A program made the position numbers and the translations under genes. The notes beneath the pieces are model-generated. The model made no database searches. It was given only the letters and a program-made list of their open reading frames with translations, and was not told the DNA's origin. Positions 1 through 6,341 of a stretch of DNA of 22,623 nt are shown here, piece after piece. Each line of letters opens with the position of its first letter. The stretch's first letter is position 1. The stretch is taken from the NCBI GenBank assembly GCA_004552305.1, contig SFOX01000028.1, positions 1 through 22,623 of the forward strand. Direction: 5' to 3'. Source of the DNA: Subdoligranulum variabile (GTDB lineage Bacteria; Bacillota; Clostridia; Oscillospirales; Ruminococcaceae).

Positions 1-160
1 CACTTATATCACCAATTTGCTTTATGCCGGAGTAGACCCTAAGACGGTTCAGTATCTTGCAGGGCATGAGAACAGCAAAACGACTATGGACATTTACGCC
101 AAGGTGAAATATAATAGACCCGAAGAACTCATCGGTGTAGTTAATCGTGCATTGACGTAA
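1..160 (+). CDS. Tyrosine recombinase (integrase), C-terminal fragment
   Basis: An open frame enters the window (first full codon at base 2) and stops at TAA 158-160. It encodes about 52 residues typical of the end of a phage or ICE tyrosine integrase. They include LAGHENS, with the catalytic-box histidine codon at 65-67, and TTMDIYAKV, with the presumed nucleophilic tyrosine codon at 95-97. The spacing between the two fits the family. The enzyme would cut and rejoin DNA at the att sites of its element. It reads toward an rpsI 3' fragment only about 110 bases away, the usual position for an integrase next to its attachment site. The N-terminal DNA-binding and core domains lie outside the window, so the subfamily cannot be named. 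The surrounding bases are more AT-rich than the rest of the window, which fits acquired DNA. Confidence 0.88.
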   Translation, partial: TYITNLLYAGVDPKTVQYLAGHENSKTTMDIYAKVKYNRPEELIGVVNRALT

Positions 161-268
161 AATGGGCAAAGGATTTACCCCACTTTTACAGTTAACAGAT
201 GGGGGAACTTAGGAGGCAAAACGCTGAAAAGCCCGTAAAATCAAGGGTTTCTATGAAAGAAACATGAG
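1..268 (+). mobile_element. Right-hand end of an integrative element
   Basis: The integrase C-terminus and about 108 bases of AT-rich noncoding DNA precede a promoterless piece of rpsI at 269. This is the structure expected at one end of a genomic island, prophage or ICE inserted in the 3' end of rpsI. The body of the element and its other end would lie to the left of the window. The exact crossover point cannot be fixed without the other junction. Confidence 0.7.
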
Positions 269-319
269 AAGTACGGTCTCAAGGCAGCCCGTCGTGCTCC
301 TCAGTTCAGCAAGCGCTGA
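269..319 (+). pseudogene. rpsI: Displaced 3' end of rpsI (ribosomal protein S9), probable att site
   Basis: Codons 269-319 encode KYGLKAARRAPQFSKR followed by TGA. This is the conserved C-terminus of ribosomal protein S9. Just upstream the frame no longer matches S9 and meets a stop at 254-256, so this is only the last 16 codons and cannot be a working gene. Integrases that use the 3' end of rpsI normally carry a copy of that end, so the chromosomal gene stays whole at the far junction and a fragment like this is left at the near one. The terminator at 342-373 is then probably the original rplM-rpsI operon terminator. Confidence 0.8.
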
Positions 320-341
320 TTTACTCCGTATTTATACAGCA

Positions 342-373
342 AAGCCCGGAACCGCAAGGTTCCGGGCTTTTTT
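342..373 (+). terminator. Rho-independent terminator (originally of the rpsI operon)
   Basis: A 12-bp perfect stem AAGCCCGGAACC / GGTTCCGGGCTT closes a GCAA tetraloop and runs into a T tract. It lies 22 bases after the rpsI stop. Confidence 0.85.
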
Positions 374-381
374 GTGCGGCG

Positions 382-412
382 AAAAGCCCCCAAAGGCGCA
401 GCCTTCGGGGGC
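382..412 (-). terminator. Terminator of the dapF-dapL-PNPOx cluster
   Basis: Read on the minus strand, 412-386 forms a stem of GCCCCC-x-AAGGC with GCCTT-x-GGGGGC (one mismatch) around a 3-base loop. It is followed by TTTT. It lies 13 bases beyond the stop of the PNPOx-family gene. Confidence 0.75.
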
Positions 413-425
413 GGGGTTTACCGTA

Positions 426-836
426 TCAGTAGCTCATAATATCCTTGACGGCGCCCGACATCGAGAACAGCTTGGCGGACAGGTGATCCAGATACACGAT
501 GCCCAGCTTGTTGCCGGTTTCCTCGTTGTACAGGTCTGCCAGCTGCGGCATTGCCTTAAAGGCTGCCTGCTGTGCCTCGGGGGTGTTGTCAAAGTTGGCG
601 GTGCCTTGGATGCGCAGCCACTCGCCGCGGTCGTTGGCGGCGCAGATCTCCAGGTTGGTGTTGTCCAGCAGCTGCTTGTAGGCGGCCTTGTGCTTGCCCA
701 GGGCAATGCACAGGTAACCGTTATACCACATCGCAAAGCCGATGGGGCGCACGCGGGGCAGATACCCGTCTACCGTGGCGAGGTAAAAGGTGGGATTTTC
801 TTTCAAGAAATTCATAATTTCTTCGTTGGGTTGCAT
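426..836 (-). CDS. Pyridoxamine 5'-phosphate oxidase family protein (FMN-binding split barrel)
   Basis: This 136-aa protein is the length of the small single-domain PNPOx-like flavoproteins. The N-terminal pattern, ENPTFYLATVDGYLPRVRPI followed by GFAMWYNGYLCIALG, is the FMN-binding split-barrel signature of that family. Members bind FMN or a related cofactor and reduce or oxidise small molecules. The substrate cannot be read from sequence, and true PdxH activity is unlikely because the protein is shorter and lacks the PdxH C-terminus. The start is supported by AGGAGG about 9 bases upstream on the minus strand. The gene begins 16 bases after the dapL stop, so it is probably co-transcribed with dapL. 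A terminator follows directly. Confidence 0.85.
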   Translation of the reverse strand: MQPNEEIMNFLKENPTFYLATVDGYLPRVRPIGFAMWYNGYLCIALGKHKAAYKQLLDNTNLEICAANDRGEWLRIQGTANFDNTPEAQQAAFKAMPQLADLYNEETGNKLGIVYLDHLSAKLFSMSGAVKDIMSY

Positions 837-852
837 AAGCTTTACCTCCTGC

Positions 853-2043
853 TTACAGTTTTGCCAAAGCGGCTTTTATGCGTTGGGCTGCCTCTTTTGT
901 GCGGTCTGCATCGCCGAACGCCGTCAGGCGGAAATATCCCTGCCCGCAGGCACCAAACCCTTCGCCGGGGGTACCCACGACGTTGGCGTTCTCCAGCAGC
1001 CAGTCAAAAAATGCCCAGCTATCCATATGGTTGGGGCAGCGCAGCCAGATGTAGGGGCTGTTTTTGCCGCCGCAATACCAGATGCCCATCTCGTCCAACG
1101 CCTGCGCAATGACCGCCGCGTTTTTGCGGTAGTAGTCCAGATTTTCGCGGATCTCGCGCATACCCTCCGGCGTAAAGACGGCGGCAGCGCCGCGCTGCAC
1201 CACATAGGCAACGCCGTTGAACTTGGTCGTCTGGCGGCGCAGCCACATCTTGTTCAGGCTCAGCTCGCCCTGCCGGACGTCCTGCGGCACGACGGTGTAG
1301 CCGCAGCGGGTGCCGGTAAAGCCGGCGATTTTGGAGAAGCTGCACACCTCAACGGCAACCTCCTTGGCACCCTCGACCTCATAGATGCTGCGCGCCAGAC
1401 CTGGCTCGGTGACAAAGCACTCATACGCGGCGTCAAACAAGATCAGCGCGTCGTTCTGCTTTGCCCAGCGCACCCACGCCTTCAGCTGCTCCACGGTGTA
1501 GGTGGCACCGGTGGGGTTGTTGGGGCTGCACAGGTAGACGATGTCCGCGTGGGGCGCAGCGTCCGGCATGGGCAGAAAGTTATTTTCGGCGTTGGCGGGC
1601 AGATACAAAATTTTGCGCCCTGCCATCACGTTGTCATCCACATACACGGGGTAGACGGGGTCGGGTACCAGCACGGTGTTGTCCTGACTGAACAGGTCCA
1701 GCAGGTTGCCCAAGTCGCTCTTGGCACCGTCCGAAACAAAAATCTCCGACAGGTCCAGCGTCACGCCGTGGTCGGCGTAGTAATCGCGGATCGCCTCGCG
1801 CAGGAAGCCGTAGCCCTGCTCGCTGGGGATGTAGCCGTGGAAGGTTTCTTTATGTGCCTGCTCCTCGACAGCGTCGTGCATAGCCCGCGTCACCGAGGCT
1901 GCCAGCGGCAGGGTGACATCGCCGATGCCCAGACGGATGATGTCAGCGTCCGGGTGCGCCTTCTGGTAGTCAGCGACCTTATGGGCAATGGTGCTGAAAA
2001 GATAGCTTTCGTTCAGCTCTGCATAATGCGGATTGAGTTGCAT
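853..2043 (-). CDS. dapL: LL-diaminopimelate aminotransferase
   Basis: This 396-aa fold-type I PLP aminotransferase has the usual DapL length. It converts tetrahydrodipicolinate and glutamate directly to L,L-diaminopimelate, bypassing the succinylase and acetylase branches of lysine and peptidoglycan synthesis. Visible features are the N-terminal LNPHYAELNESYLF and IIRLGIGDVTLPL, the PLP-phosphate region SDGAKSDLGNL (about 104-114), SPNNPTGA (173-180), and the Schiff-base lysine K238 in SFSKIAGFTGTR. An AAGGGGGA ribosome binding site precedes the ATG at 2043. The gene lies 78 bases downstream of dapF, which encodes the next enzyme of the pathway. It also has its own promoter in that gap, so it can be transcribed with or without dapF. 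Confidence 0.96.
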   Translation of the reverse strand: MQLNPHYAELNESYLFSTIAHKVADYQKAHPDADIIRLGIGDVTLPLAASVTRAMHDAVEEQAHKETFHGYIPSEQGYGFLREAIRDYYADHGVTLDLSEIFVSDGAKSDLGNLLDLFSQDNTVLVPDPVYPVYVDDNVMAGRKILYLPANAENNFLPMPDAAPHADIVYLCSPNNPTGATYTVEQLKAWVRWAKQNDALILFDAAYECFVTEPGLARSIYEVEGAKEVAVEVCSFSKIAGFTGTRCGYTVVPQDVRQGELSLNKMWLRRQTTKFNGVAYVVQRGAAAVFTPEGMREIRENLDYYRKNAAVIAQALDEMGIWYCGGKNSPYIWLRCPNHMDSWAFFDWLLENANVVGTPGEGFGACGQGYFRLTAFGDADRTKEAAQRIKAALAKL

Positions 2044-2075
2044 AATTTCCCCCTTATATACCTCATTCTATATTT

Positions 2076-2104
2076 AATTTACCACAACTTGCCCTTTTGT
2101 GCAA
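2076..2104 (-). promoter_or_regulatory. Predicted promoter for dapL
   Basis: On the minus strand, TTGCAC (2104-2099), a 17-base spacer and TAAATT (2081-2076) lie in the dapF-dapL gap, about 33 bases before the dapL start. It is near the sigma-A consensus in spacing and in both hexamers. Confidence 0.5.
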
Positions 2105-2121
2105 TGGGGGATAGCAAATAT

Positions 2122-2955
2122 TTATACGGTTACTTCGCCGGTAAATACCGTCACGGCGTCGCCGGTCAGCTGCACGGTGTCATCGGGGGAGATGCACACC
2201 GTCAGAACCCCGCCGGGCAGCTGCACCTCAATGGGGGTGCAGCGCCGGCAGATGCCCTGCAAGACCATGGCGGCGGCTGCGGCGCAGGCACCCGTGCCGC
2301 ACGCCAGCGTGGCACCGCTGCCGCGCTCCCACACGCTGACGGTCAGGCACGCCGGGCTGACGGGATATACAAATTCAACGTTGGCACCGCACAAAAACGC
2401 CGGATGCTCCGCCAAGGCCGCGCCCCGGCGCGCCAGCTGGGCGGCGGTGGGCAGACCGTCGGGGCAGGGGACAACGCAGTGCGGGTTGCCGATGCTGAGG
2501 CACTGCACCGCAAAGCAGCCTTCCGCCGTGCAAAGCGCAGCGCTGCCGGGCTTTGCCCCGGGTACGGCGGGCGCAAAGGGGGTAAAACGCCCCATATCCG
2601 CCTGCCAGCGCCCGGCACCCACACGGCGCAGAATGCGCTGCCCGGCGTGCGGGGTGTCGATTTTCAGCACCGCGCGGTGCAGCCCGTGGGTGTATAAATA
2701 TTCAGCCACACAGCGCACGCCGTTGCCGCACATAGTACCCTCGGTGCCGTCGGCGTTGAACATCCGCATACAGGCATCGCCCCCGGGCAGCACGGGCGGG
2801 CAGATGCACACCAGCCCGTCGGCGCCCACGCCGTAGTGCGGGCGCGAAAGCACCGCGCTGAGCGCCGCCGCGCGGGGCAGACAGCCGGTTTTGCGGCAGT
2901 CCACAAACAGGTAATCGTTGCCGGCACCCTGCATTTTGGTAAAAAACAGCTTCAT
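2122..2955 (-). CDS. dapF: Diaminopimelate epimerase
   Basis: DapF interconverts L,L- and meso-diaminopimelate, giving the lysine precursor and peptidoglycan cross-linking residue. The 277-aa protein starts MKLFFTKMQGAGNDYLFVD, the family's normal N-terminus. It has both active-site cysteines: C76 in TMCGNGVRC and C219 in LACGTGACA. The two-cysteine, two-domain layout and the length are standard. The reading frame stays open upstream to 3234, but the ATG at 2955 is chosen because GGGGAGG lies just upstream and the homologous sequence begins there. It is first in a minus-strand cluster with dapL and the PNPOx gene, and is divergent from the G5-3D gene. Confidence 0.96.
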   Translation of the reverse strand: MKLFFTKMQGAGNDYLFVDCRKTGCLPRAAALSAVLSRPHYGVGADGLVCICPPVLPGGDACMRMFNADGTEGTMCGNGVRCVAEYLYTHGLHRAVLKIDTPHAGQRILRRVGAGRWQADMGRFTPFAPAVPGAKPGSAALCTAEGCFAVQCLSIGNPHCVVPCPDGLPTAAQLARRGAALAEHPAFLCGANVEFVYPVSPACLTVSVWERGSGATLACGTGACAAAAAMVLQGICRRCTPIEVQLPGGVLTVCISPDDTVQLTGDAVTVFTGEVTV

Positions 2956-3069
2956 TGGGCAGACCTCCCCTTGCTGTACAATATGCGGCAAAACGGGGGA
3001 CAATTCCACTAAATAAAACCGCATATTGTCGGTAAATTTGTCGGGAATCCACGGCTTTTGGCGAAAAAC

Positions 3070-3098
3070 TTGCATTTTATCGAAAAATGTGGTACCCT
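3070..3098 (+). promoter_or_regulatory. Predicted promoter for the G5-3D gene
   Basis: TTGCAT (3070-3075), a 17-base spacer and TACCCT (3093-3098). A transcript starting near 3105 would have a leader of about 190 bases and would carry the whole inverted repeat at 3144-3305. Confidence 0.4.
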
Positions 3099-3143
3099 TA
3101 TACACCGAAAGAACACCCTGCGCGCTGCGCTGATCAAAGGCAA

Positions 3144-3305
3144 CACCGCACAATTCTAAGTGCCGATACGGCGAGCGAGGTGCGGCAGGTGCTAAGCCAA
3201 AAGCGCAGATAATACTTTGTGTATTATCGAGCATTTTGGCAACGCAGATGCCGTGCCGCAGCCGCCGGAGTGGTGCTTAAGCCGTAAGGCGGGAATTGTG
3301 CGGTG
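3144..3305. repeat. Long imperfect inverted repeat (MITE-like, or 5' UTR hairpin)
   Basis: The outer arms are an exact 13-base inverted pair: CACCGCACAATTC at 3144-3156 and GAATTGTGCGGTG at 3293-3305. The arms continue inward with diverged matches, such as GCCGATACGGC against GCCGTAAGGC and a GTGCGGCA / TGCCGCA-type match. The core is GCCAAAA (3196-3202) with TTTTGGC (3234-3240), and GATAATAC (3208-3215) with GTATTATC (3221-3228) around a TTTGT loop. No target-site duplication is evident. The right arm contains both the RBS-like AAGGCGGG and the TTG start of the downstream gene. Confidence 0.7.
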
Positions 3306-4390
3306 CAGAGCTGCTGCCCAAGTGGGGCAGCCTGGCAGCCTGCGCTGCGGTGCTGGGGCTGTGCATCGGCTACACCGGCAGCTCGGTGCATCTGGTCACC
3401 ATCCGCGATTCCCGCGCCGGCAGCGAACGCATTCTGGCATCCACCGACGACGTGCCGGCTCTTTTGCGCCGCGTCAAGATGCAGCCGCTGGCAGAGTATG
3501 ACGTCACCGTCTGGAGCGAAACCCCCGACGGCGAGGAGCTGCAGGTGCTGCGCGGCTACACCACCCAAGTGACGGCGGACGGCGAAACCCGGCAGGTCGT
3601 CACCACCGGCGAAACCCCCGCCGAAATCCTGACCCGGCTGGGCATTGCCTACGATGAGGACGATATCATCACCCCCGCGGCGGACGAAATTTTGCCCGAG
3701 GGCGAAAACATCGTTTTGCAGCGTATGGAATATGTCGAGTACACGGTGGAGGAAACTGTCGCCGCCCCGGTGGAAGAAATTGCCACCAGTTTGCTGTACC
3801 GCAAGCCGGAAAACAGCCTGACGCTGCGCGAGGGCGTGGACGGCTGCGACCGCGTGACCTACCGTGAGGTCTGGACGGACGGCGTATGGACAGCGACCGA
3901 GGTCGTCACCCGCGAAACGCTGGCAGAAACCGTCGGCGAACTCGTCAAGGTGTACGGCGAACAAGCGCCGGTATCGTCCTTTCAGGGACCCGAGATCGTG
4001 GACGGCGTGCCTGCCGAGGGCGTGAGCAAGGTCTACGAAAGCCAGCGCAGCACGGCGTACTCCGCCTCGCCGACCGCCAAGGGCGCCAGCGGACGCCGCC
4101 TTACCTACGGCACCGTGGCGGTGGACCCCAGCGTGATCCCCTACGGCACGCTGATGTACATAACCAGCGACGACGGCAGCTTTGTGTACGGCTACGCCTA
4201 CGCCGCCGACACTGGCACCGCCATGCGCGAGGGGCGCGTGTTTGTGGATTTGTACTACGAAAGCTACGAGGAGTCGGTCAAGAGCGCGGTCATCCCCGTG
4301 ACGGTGTACATCATTGACGAGGAAACCGCCGCCAAGTACCAGCAAATCAACGACGAAATTCTGGCAGCGGACACCGTGTACGGCAAATAA
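3296..4390 (+). CDS. G5 and 3D domain cell wall protein (YabE/Rpf-like)
   Basis: This 364-aa surface protein probably cleaves or remodels peptidoglycan. Residues 11-30 form a hydrophobic signal or anchor segment (GSLAACAAVLGLCIGY). Repeated DUF348-like stretches lie at about 33-75 and 90-134, and a G5-type domain at about 145-221. A C-terminal 3D domain (about 254-345) has its three aspartates at D277 (AVDP), D305 (AADTG) and D318 (FVDLY). The same architecture occurs in Bacillus YabE and in clostridial Rpf-like proteins. The 3D domain resembles the double-psi barrel of MltA-type lytic transglycosylases. An in-frame stop at 3278-3280 leaves TTG at 3296 as the only reasonable start, with AAGGCGGG just upstream. 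Both lie inside a long inverted repeat, so the N-terminus may be altered or translation may be structure-controlled. Confidence 0.88.
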   Translation: MCGAELLPKWGSLAACAAVLGLCIGYTGSSVHLVTIRDSRAGSERILASTDDVPALLRRVKMQPLAEYDVTVWSETPDGEELQVLRGYTTQVTADGETRQVVTTGETPAEILTRLGIAYDEDDIITPAADEILPEGENIVLQRMEYVEYTVEETVAAPVEEIATSLLYRKPENSLTLREGVDGCDRVTYREVWTDGVWTATEVVTRETLAETVGELVKVYGEQAPVSSFQGPEIVDGVPAEGVSKVYESQRSTAYSASPTAKGASGRRLTYGTVAVDPSVIPYGTLMYITSDDGSFVYGYAYAADTGTAMREGRVFVDLYYESYEESVKSAVIPVTVYIIDEETAAKYQQINDEILAADTVYGK

Positions 4391-4414
4391 ACGGCATCAG
4401 GGGCTGGCAGCCTG

Positions 4415-4447
4415 CAGGGGCAGGCAGGTCAGACCCTGTTTTTTTGT
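4415..4447 (+). terminator. Possible terminator of the G5-3D gene
   Basis: CAGGG (4415-4419) pairs with CCCTG (4434-4438) and is followed by a run of eight T. The stem is short and the loop is 14 bases. A competing hairpin, GCCTG(CAGGGG)CAGGC, overlaps it, so termination may be partial. Confidence 0.45.
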
Positions 4448-4467
4448 GCGCAGCGGCAAAAAACCGA

Positions 4468-4495
4468 TTGACAAACCCAGACTTTGGTGTACAAT
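4468..4495 (+). promoter_or_regulatory. Promoter of lrgAB
   Basis: A perfect TTGACA (4468-4473), a 16-base spacer and TACAAT (4490-4495), about 48 bases before the lrgA start. It is one of the best sigma-A promoters in the window. Confidence 0.8.
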
Positions 4496-4543
4496 AGAAA
4501 AACTGGGGGCTGCCCCTGATCCTTCCATCTTGCGAGGTGTTGT

Positions 4544-4903
4544 ATGGAACTGCTGTTTGAATTTGCGCGCATCCTGCTGTTTTGCTTTGCGGGCGAGCTT
4601 TGCCACACGCTGCTGCCGCTGCCCATCCCCGCCAGCGTCTACGGCTTGCTGCTGCTGTTGGCGGCGCTGCGTCTGGGCGCGGTAAAGCTGGCGCAGGTGC
4701 GCCGTGCGGCGCTGTTTTTGACCGGGGTTTTTCCGCTTTTGTTTGTGCCTGCCGCTGCGGGCGTGATGGAGCTTTGGGCAGAGCTGCAGGCGATGCTGCT
4801 GCCCGCCGTGCTGGCGCTGATACCCGTGACCGTGCTGGTTATGGCGGTTTCGGGGCGGGTGACGCAGCATTTTGTCCGCCGAAAGGAGCGCGACCATGTC
4901 TGA
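4544..4903 (+). CDS. lrgA: CidA/LrgA family holin-like membrane protein
   Basis: This 119-aa, very hydrophobic protein has four predicted membrane segments (about 5-25, 28-46, 55-76 and 83-104) and a positive tail ending RRKERDHV. The N-terminal half fits the LrgA/CidA family, including LPLPIPASVYGLLLLL. Family members form holin-like membrane complexes that modulate murein hydrolase activity, and in some bacteria work with LrgB in pyruvate or metabolite transport. Start ATG 4544 has GCGAGG upstream. The last codons overlap lrgB by 8 bases, so the two are translationally coupled. No LytSR regulator is present in the window, so the control of this pair is unknown. Confidence 0.88.
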   Translation: MELLFEFARILLFCFAGELCHTLLPLPIPASVYGLLLLLAALRLGAVKLAQVRRAALFLTGVFPLLFVPAAAGVMELWAELQAMLLPAVLALIPVTVLVMAVSGRVTQHFVRRKERDHV

Positions 4904-5588
4904 ACTTTTGCAAAATTCCGCCGCGTGGGGCGTGCTGCTGACCATGGCGGCGTTCGCGCTGGGTACGGTCATCAACCGCCGCACCGGCAAGGCGATTTTC
5001 AACCCGCTGCTGTTGGCGGCGGTGTTTGTGGTCGTGTTTTTAAGCGTGCTGGGCATCCCGTATGCGACGTACAAGGCAAGCGCCGCGCCCGTCAGCTACC
5101 TGCTGCTGCCCGCCACCGTCAGCTTGGCGGTGCCGCTGTATGAAAAGTGGGAGCTGCTCTGCCGCAACTGGGCGGCGATTCTGGCGGGAATTCTGGCGGG
5201 TGTGGCGGCAAGCCTTGGCAGCGTGCTGGTGCTGGCGCTGCTGCTGCGGCTGGACCACGCGCAGTATGTCACGCTGCTGCCCAAGTCGGTGACCACCGCC
5301 ATCAGTATGGATATTGCCGCCGAGCTGGGCGGTATGGCGGCGCTGACCGGCGCGCTGGTGATCTTGACCGGCATTGTGGGCGCCCTGCTGGCGGAAGGCG
5401 TCTTTCGGGTGTTCGGCATCACCGACCCCATTGCCAAGGGCATCGGCATCGGCAGCGCCGCCCACGCCGTGGGTACCGCCAAGGCGCTCGAGATGGGCGA
5501 GGTCGAGGGCGCGATGAGCGGTCTTGCCATTGCCGTGGCGGGCATTCTGACCGCCCTGCTCTGCCCGGTGGTCGCCAACCTGATATGA
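4896..5588 (+). CDS. lrgB: LrgB family membrane protein
   Basis: This 230-aa protein of the LrgB/CidB (YohK-like) family has the standard length. Hydrophobic segments run through almost the whole chain. The conserved middle and end are visible: LLPKSVTTAISMDIAAELGG (about 127-146) and GIGIGSAAHAVGTAKALEMG (about 183-202). It is the partner of LrgA in the membrane complex. Start ATG 4896 is chosen over an upstream ATG at 4872 because AAAGGAG lies 7 bases before it and the protein then begins MSELLQNS as relatives do. It overlaps the lrgA stop and is followed 5 bases later by a strong terminator, so lrgAB is a closed two-gene operon. Confidence 0.92.
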   Translation: MSELLQNSAAWGVLLTMAAFALGTVINRRTGKAIFNPLLLAAVFVVVFLSVLGIPYATYKASAAPVSYLLLPATVSLAVPLYEKWELLCRNWAAILAGILAGVAASLGSVLVLALLLRLDHAQYVTLLPKSVTTAISMDIAAELGGMAALTGALVILTGIVGALLAEGVFRVFGITDPIAKGIGIGSAAHAVGTAKALEMGEVEGAMSGLAIAVAGILTALLCPVVANLI

Positions 5589-5593
5589 GCGAT

Positions 5594-5630
5594 AAAAAAT
5601 CCCCCGTGAAGGAATTCACGGGGGATTTTT
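5594..5630. terminator. Bidirectional terminator after lrgAB
   Basis: AAAAAATCCCCCGTGAA / TTCACGGGGGATTTTT forms a long stem with a GGAA loop. On the plus strand it ends lrgAB. On the minus strand it also ends in a run of six T and would terminate the candidate small RNA coming from 5804. Confidence 0.92.
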
Positions 5631-5725
5631 GCGTCGTAGGTGTTCATCACGATTTTTTTGCCGTTGATGCCGCCGCTGGCGGACAGGCTCAAAACCATAT
5701 TTGTCGTCCGGTTTTGATTCTTTGC

Positions 5726-5739
5726 TGCAAACGTTTGCA
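5726..5739. promoter_or_regulatory. LacI/PurR-type operator-like palindrome
   Basis: TGCAAACGTTTGCA is a perfect 14-base palindrome with the central CG typical of LacI-family operators, and it resembles the PurR box core. There is no gene start beside it. It lies about 65-80 bases inside the candidate minus-strand transcript, where a bound repressor could act as a roadblock. Confidence 0.4.
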
Positions 5740-5810
5740 ATCCAAGGCAAATATAAATTCCGATGGAGTTTTCCGCGTTTTTGCGGTTCCACCAGAAATC
5801 TTATGCCAAA

Positions 5811-5839
5811 AACATACGCCCGTTGCTCTGGTTTGTCAA
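5811..5839 (-). promoter_or_regulatory. Predicted promoter of the candidate small RNA
   Basis: On the minus strand, TTGACA (5839-5834, perfect), a 17-base spacer and TATGTT (5816-5811). Confidence 0.5.
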
Positions 5840-5923
5840 TATGTGTTACACATTTTCGTGCTTTTGTTCAAATTTGACTATGCAGACATTTGCAAAATGA
5901 CGAAAATCCGGCAAGCTGCCCAA

Positions 5924-5956
5924 CAAAAAAGCCCAACCGCCTGAAAACGGTTGGGC
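5924..5956 (-). terminator. Second terminator downstream of tRNA-Arg
   Basis: A GCCCAACCG / CGGTTGGGC 9-bp stem with an 8-base loop is followed on the minus strand by TTTTTT. No gene ends just before it, so it may back up the tRNA terminator at 6021-6054. Confidence 0.7.
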
Positions 5957-6020
5957 ATCTCTATAAAACGCACTTTGAAAATCGGCCATCGACTTTGCTG
6001 ATTTTGTGCGATGCAACAAA

Positions 6021-6054
6021 GAAAAAGCCTGTGACATTCTTTATGTCACAGGCT
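6021..6054 (-). terminator. Terminator of tRNA-Arg
   Basis: A 12-bp perfect stem AGCCTGTGACAT / ATGTCACAGGCT with a 5-base loop, then TTTTT on the minus strand. It starts three bases after the tRNA CCA end. Confidence 0.9.
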
Positions 6055-6056
6055 CT

Positions 6057-6133
6057 TGGTGCGCCGGAAGAGACTCGAACTCCCGACCTTCTGATTCGTA
6101 GTCAGACACTCTATCCAGCTGAGCTACCGGCGC
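6057..6133 (-). tRNA. tRNA-Arg (anticodon ACG)
   Basis: The 77-base minus-strand sequence folds as a full cloverleaf. It has acceptor GCGCCGG/CCGGCGC, D-arm GCTC...GAGT, anticodon arm TCTGA-CTACGAA-TCAGA (anticodon ACG), T-arm GGGAG-TTCGAGT-CTCTT, discriminator A and an encoded CCA. An ACG anticodon (A34 probably edited to inosine) reads CGN arginine codons, which are common in this GC-rich window. Confidence 0.97.
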
Positions 6134-6165
6134 TTGTCCATCGCGTTTGCCGCGGAACGTCTATT

Positions 6166-6194
6166 ATAATACCACCGGAGTGTCCGAATGTCAA
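6166..6194 (-). promoter_or_regulatory. Promoter of tRNA-Arg
   Basis: On the minus strand, perfect TTGACA (6194-6189), a 17-base spacer and TATTAT (6171-6166), about 33 bases before the mature tRNA. Confidence 0.85.
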
Positions 6195-6277
6195 GCACTT
6201 TTTCAAAATTTTTTGCGGTTTTCGTAAAATATTGGGTTTTGCACGGTCGTACGTCATACTTTTTGTAAGCTTTTTAC

Positions 6278-6306
6278 TTGCAGTTTGCTCCAAAAGACCG
6301 TATACT
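6278..6306 (+). promoter_or_regulatory. Predicted promoter of the CorA-type transporter gene
   Basis: TTGCAG (6278-6283), a 17-base spacer and TATACT (6301-6306), about 35 bases before the start codon. Confidence 0.65.
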
Positions 6307-6341
6307 AGAATCGTATATTACAGATTTGGGTGTGACATTGT

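Larger units (their letters stand above)
5594..5804 (-). ncRNA. Candidate small RNA (promoter to terminator unit, no convincing ORF)
   Basis: A minus-strand promoter at 5811-5839 and the strong terminator at 5594-5630 define a possible transcript of about 210 bases that contains no recognised gene. The unit includes short hairpins, such as CCGCC-AGC-GGCGG near 5670-5690, and a perfect 14-base palindrome at 5726-5739. A minus-strand frame is open through it, but that frame runs through the terminator without a stop and has no ribosome binding site, so a protein is unlikely. It could instead be the remains of a lost gene. No known RNA family was recognised. Confidence 0.35.

Noticed and set aside
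3100..3300. Known riboswitch (c-di-AMP ydaO, c-di-GMP or cobalamin type) upstream of the wall protein
   Set aside because: None of the conserved cores I could recall is present; the region is explained by a simple long inverted repeat.
5096..5740. Minus-strand frame of 214 codons through the lrgB end and the gap
   Set aside because: It reads through the terminator stem and into the antisense of lrgB, has no ribosome binding site, and its sequence fits no family.
6057..6133. tRNA-Arg as an attachment site for a mobile element
   Set aside because: No integrase and no duplicated tRNA 3' end were seen nearby; the only integrase adjoins the rpsI fragment.
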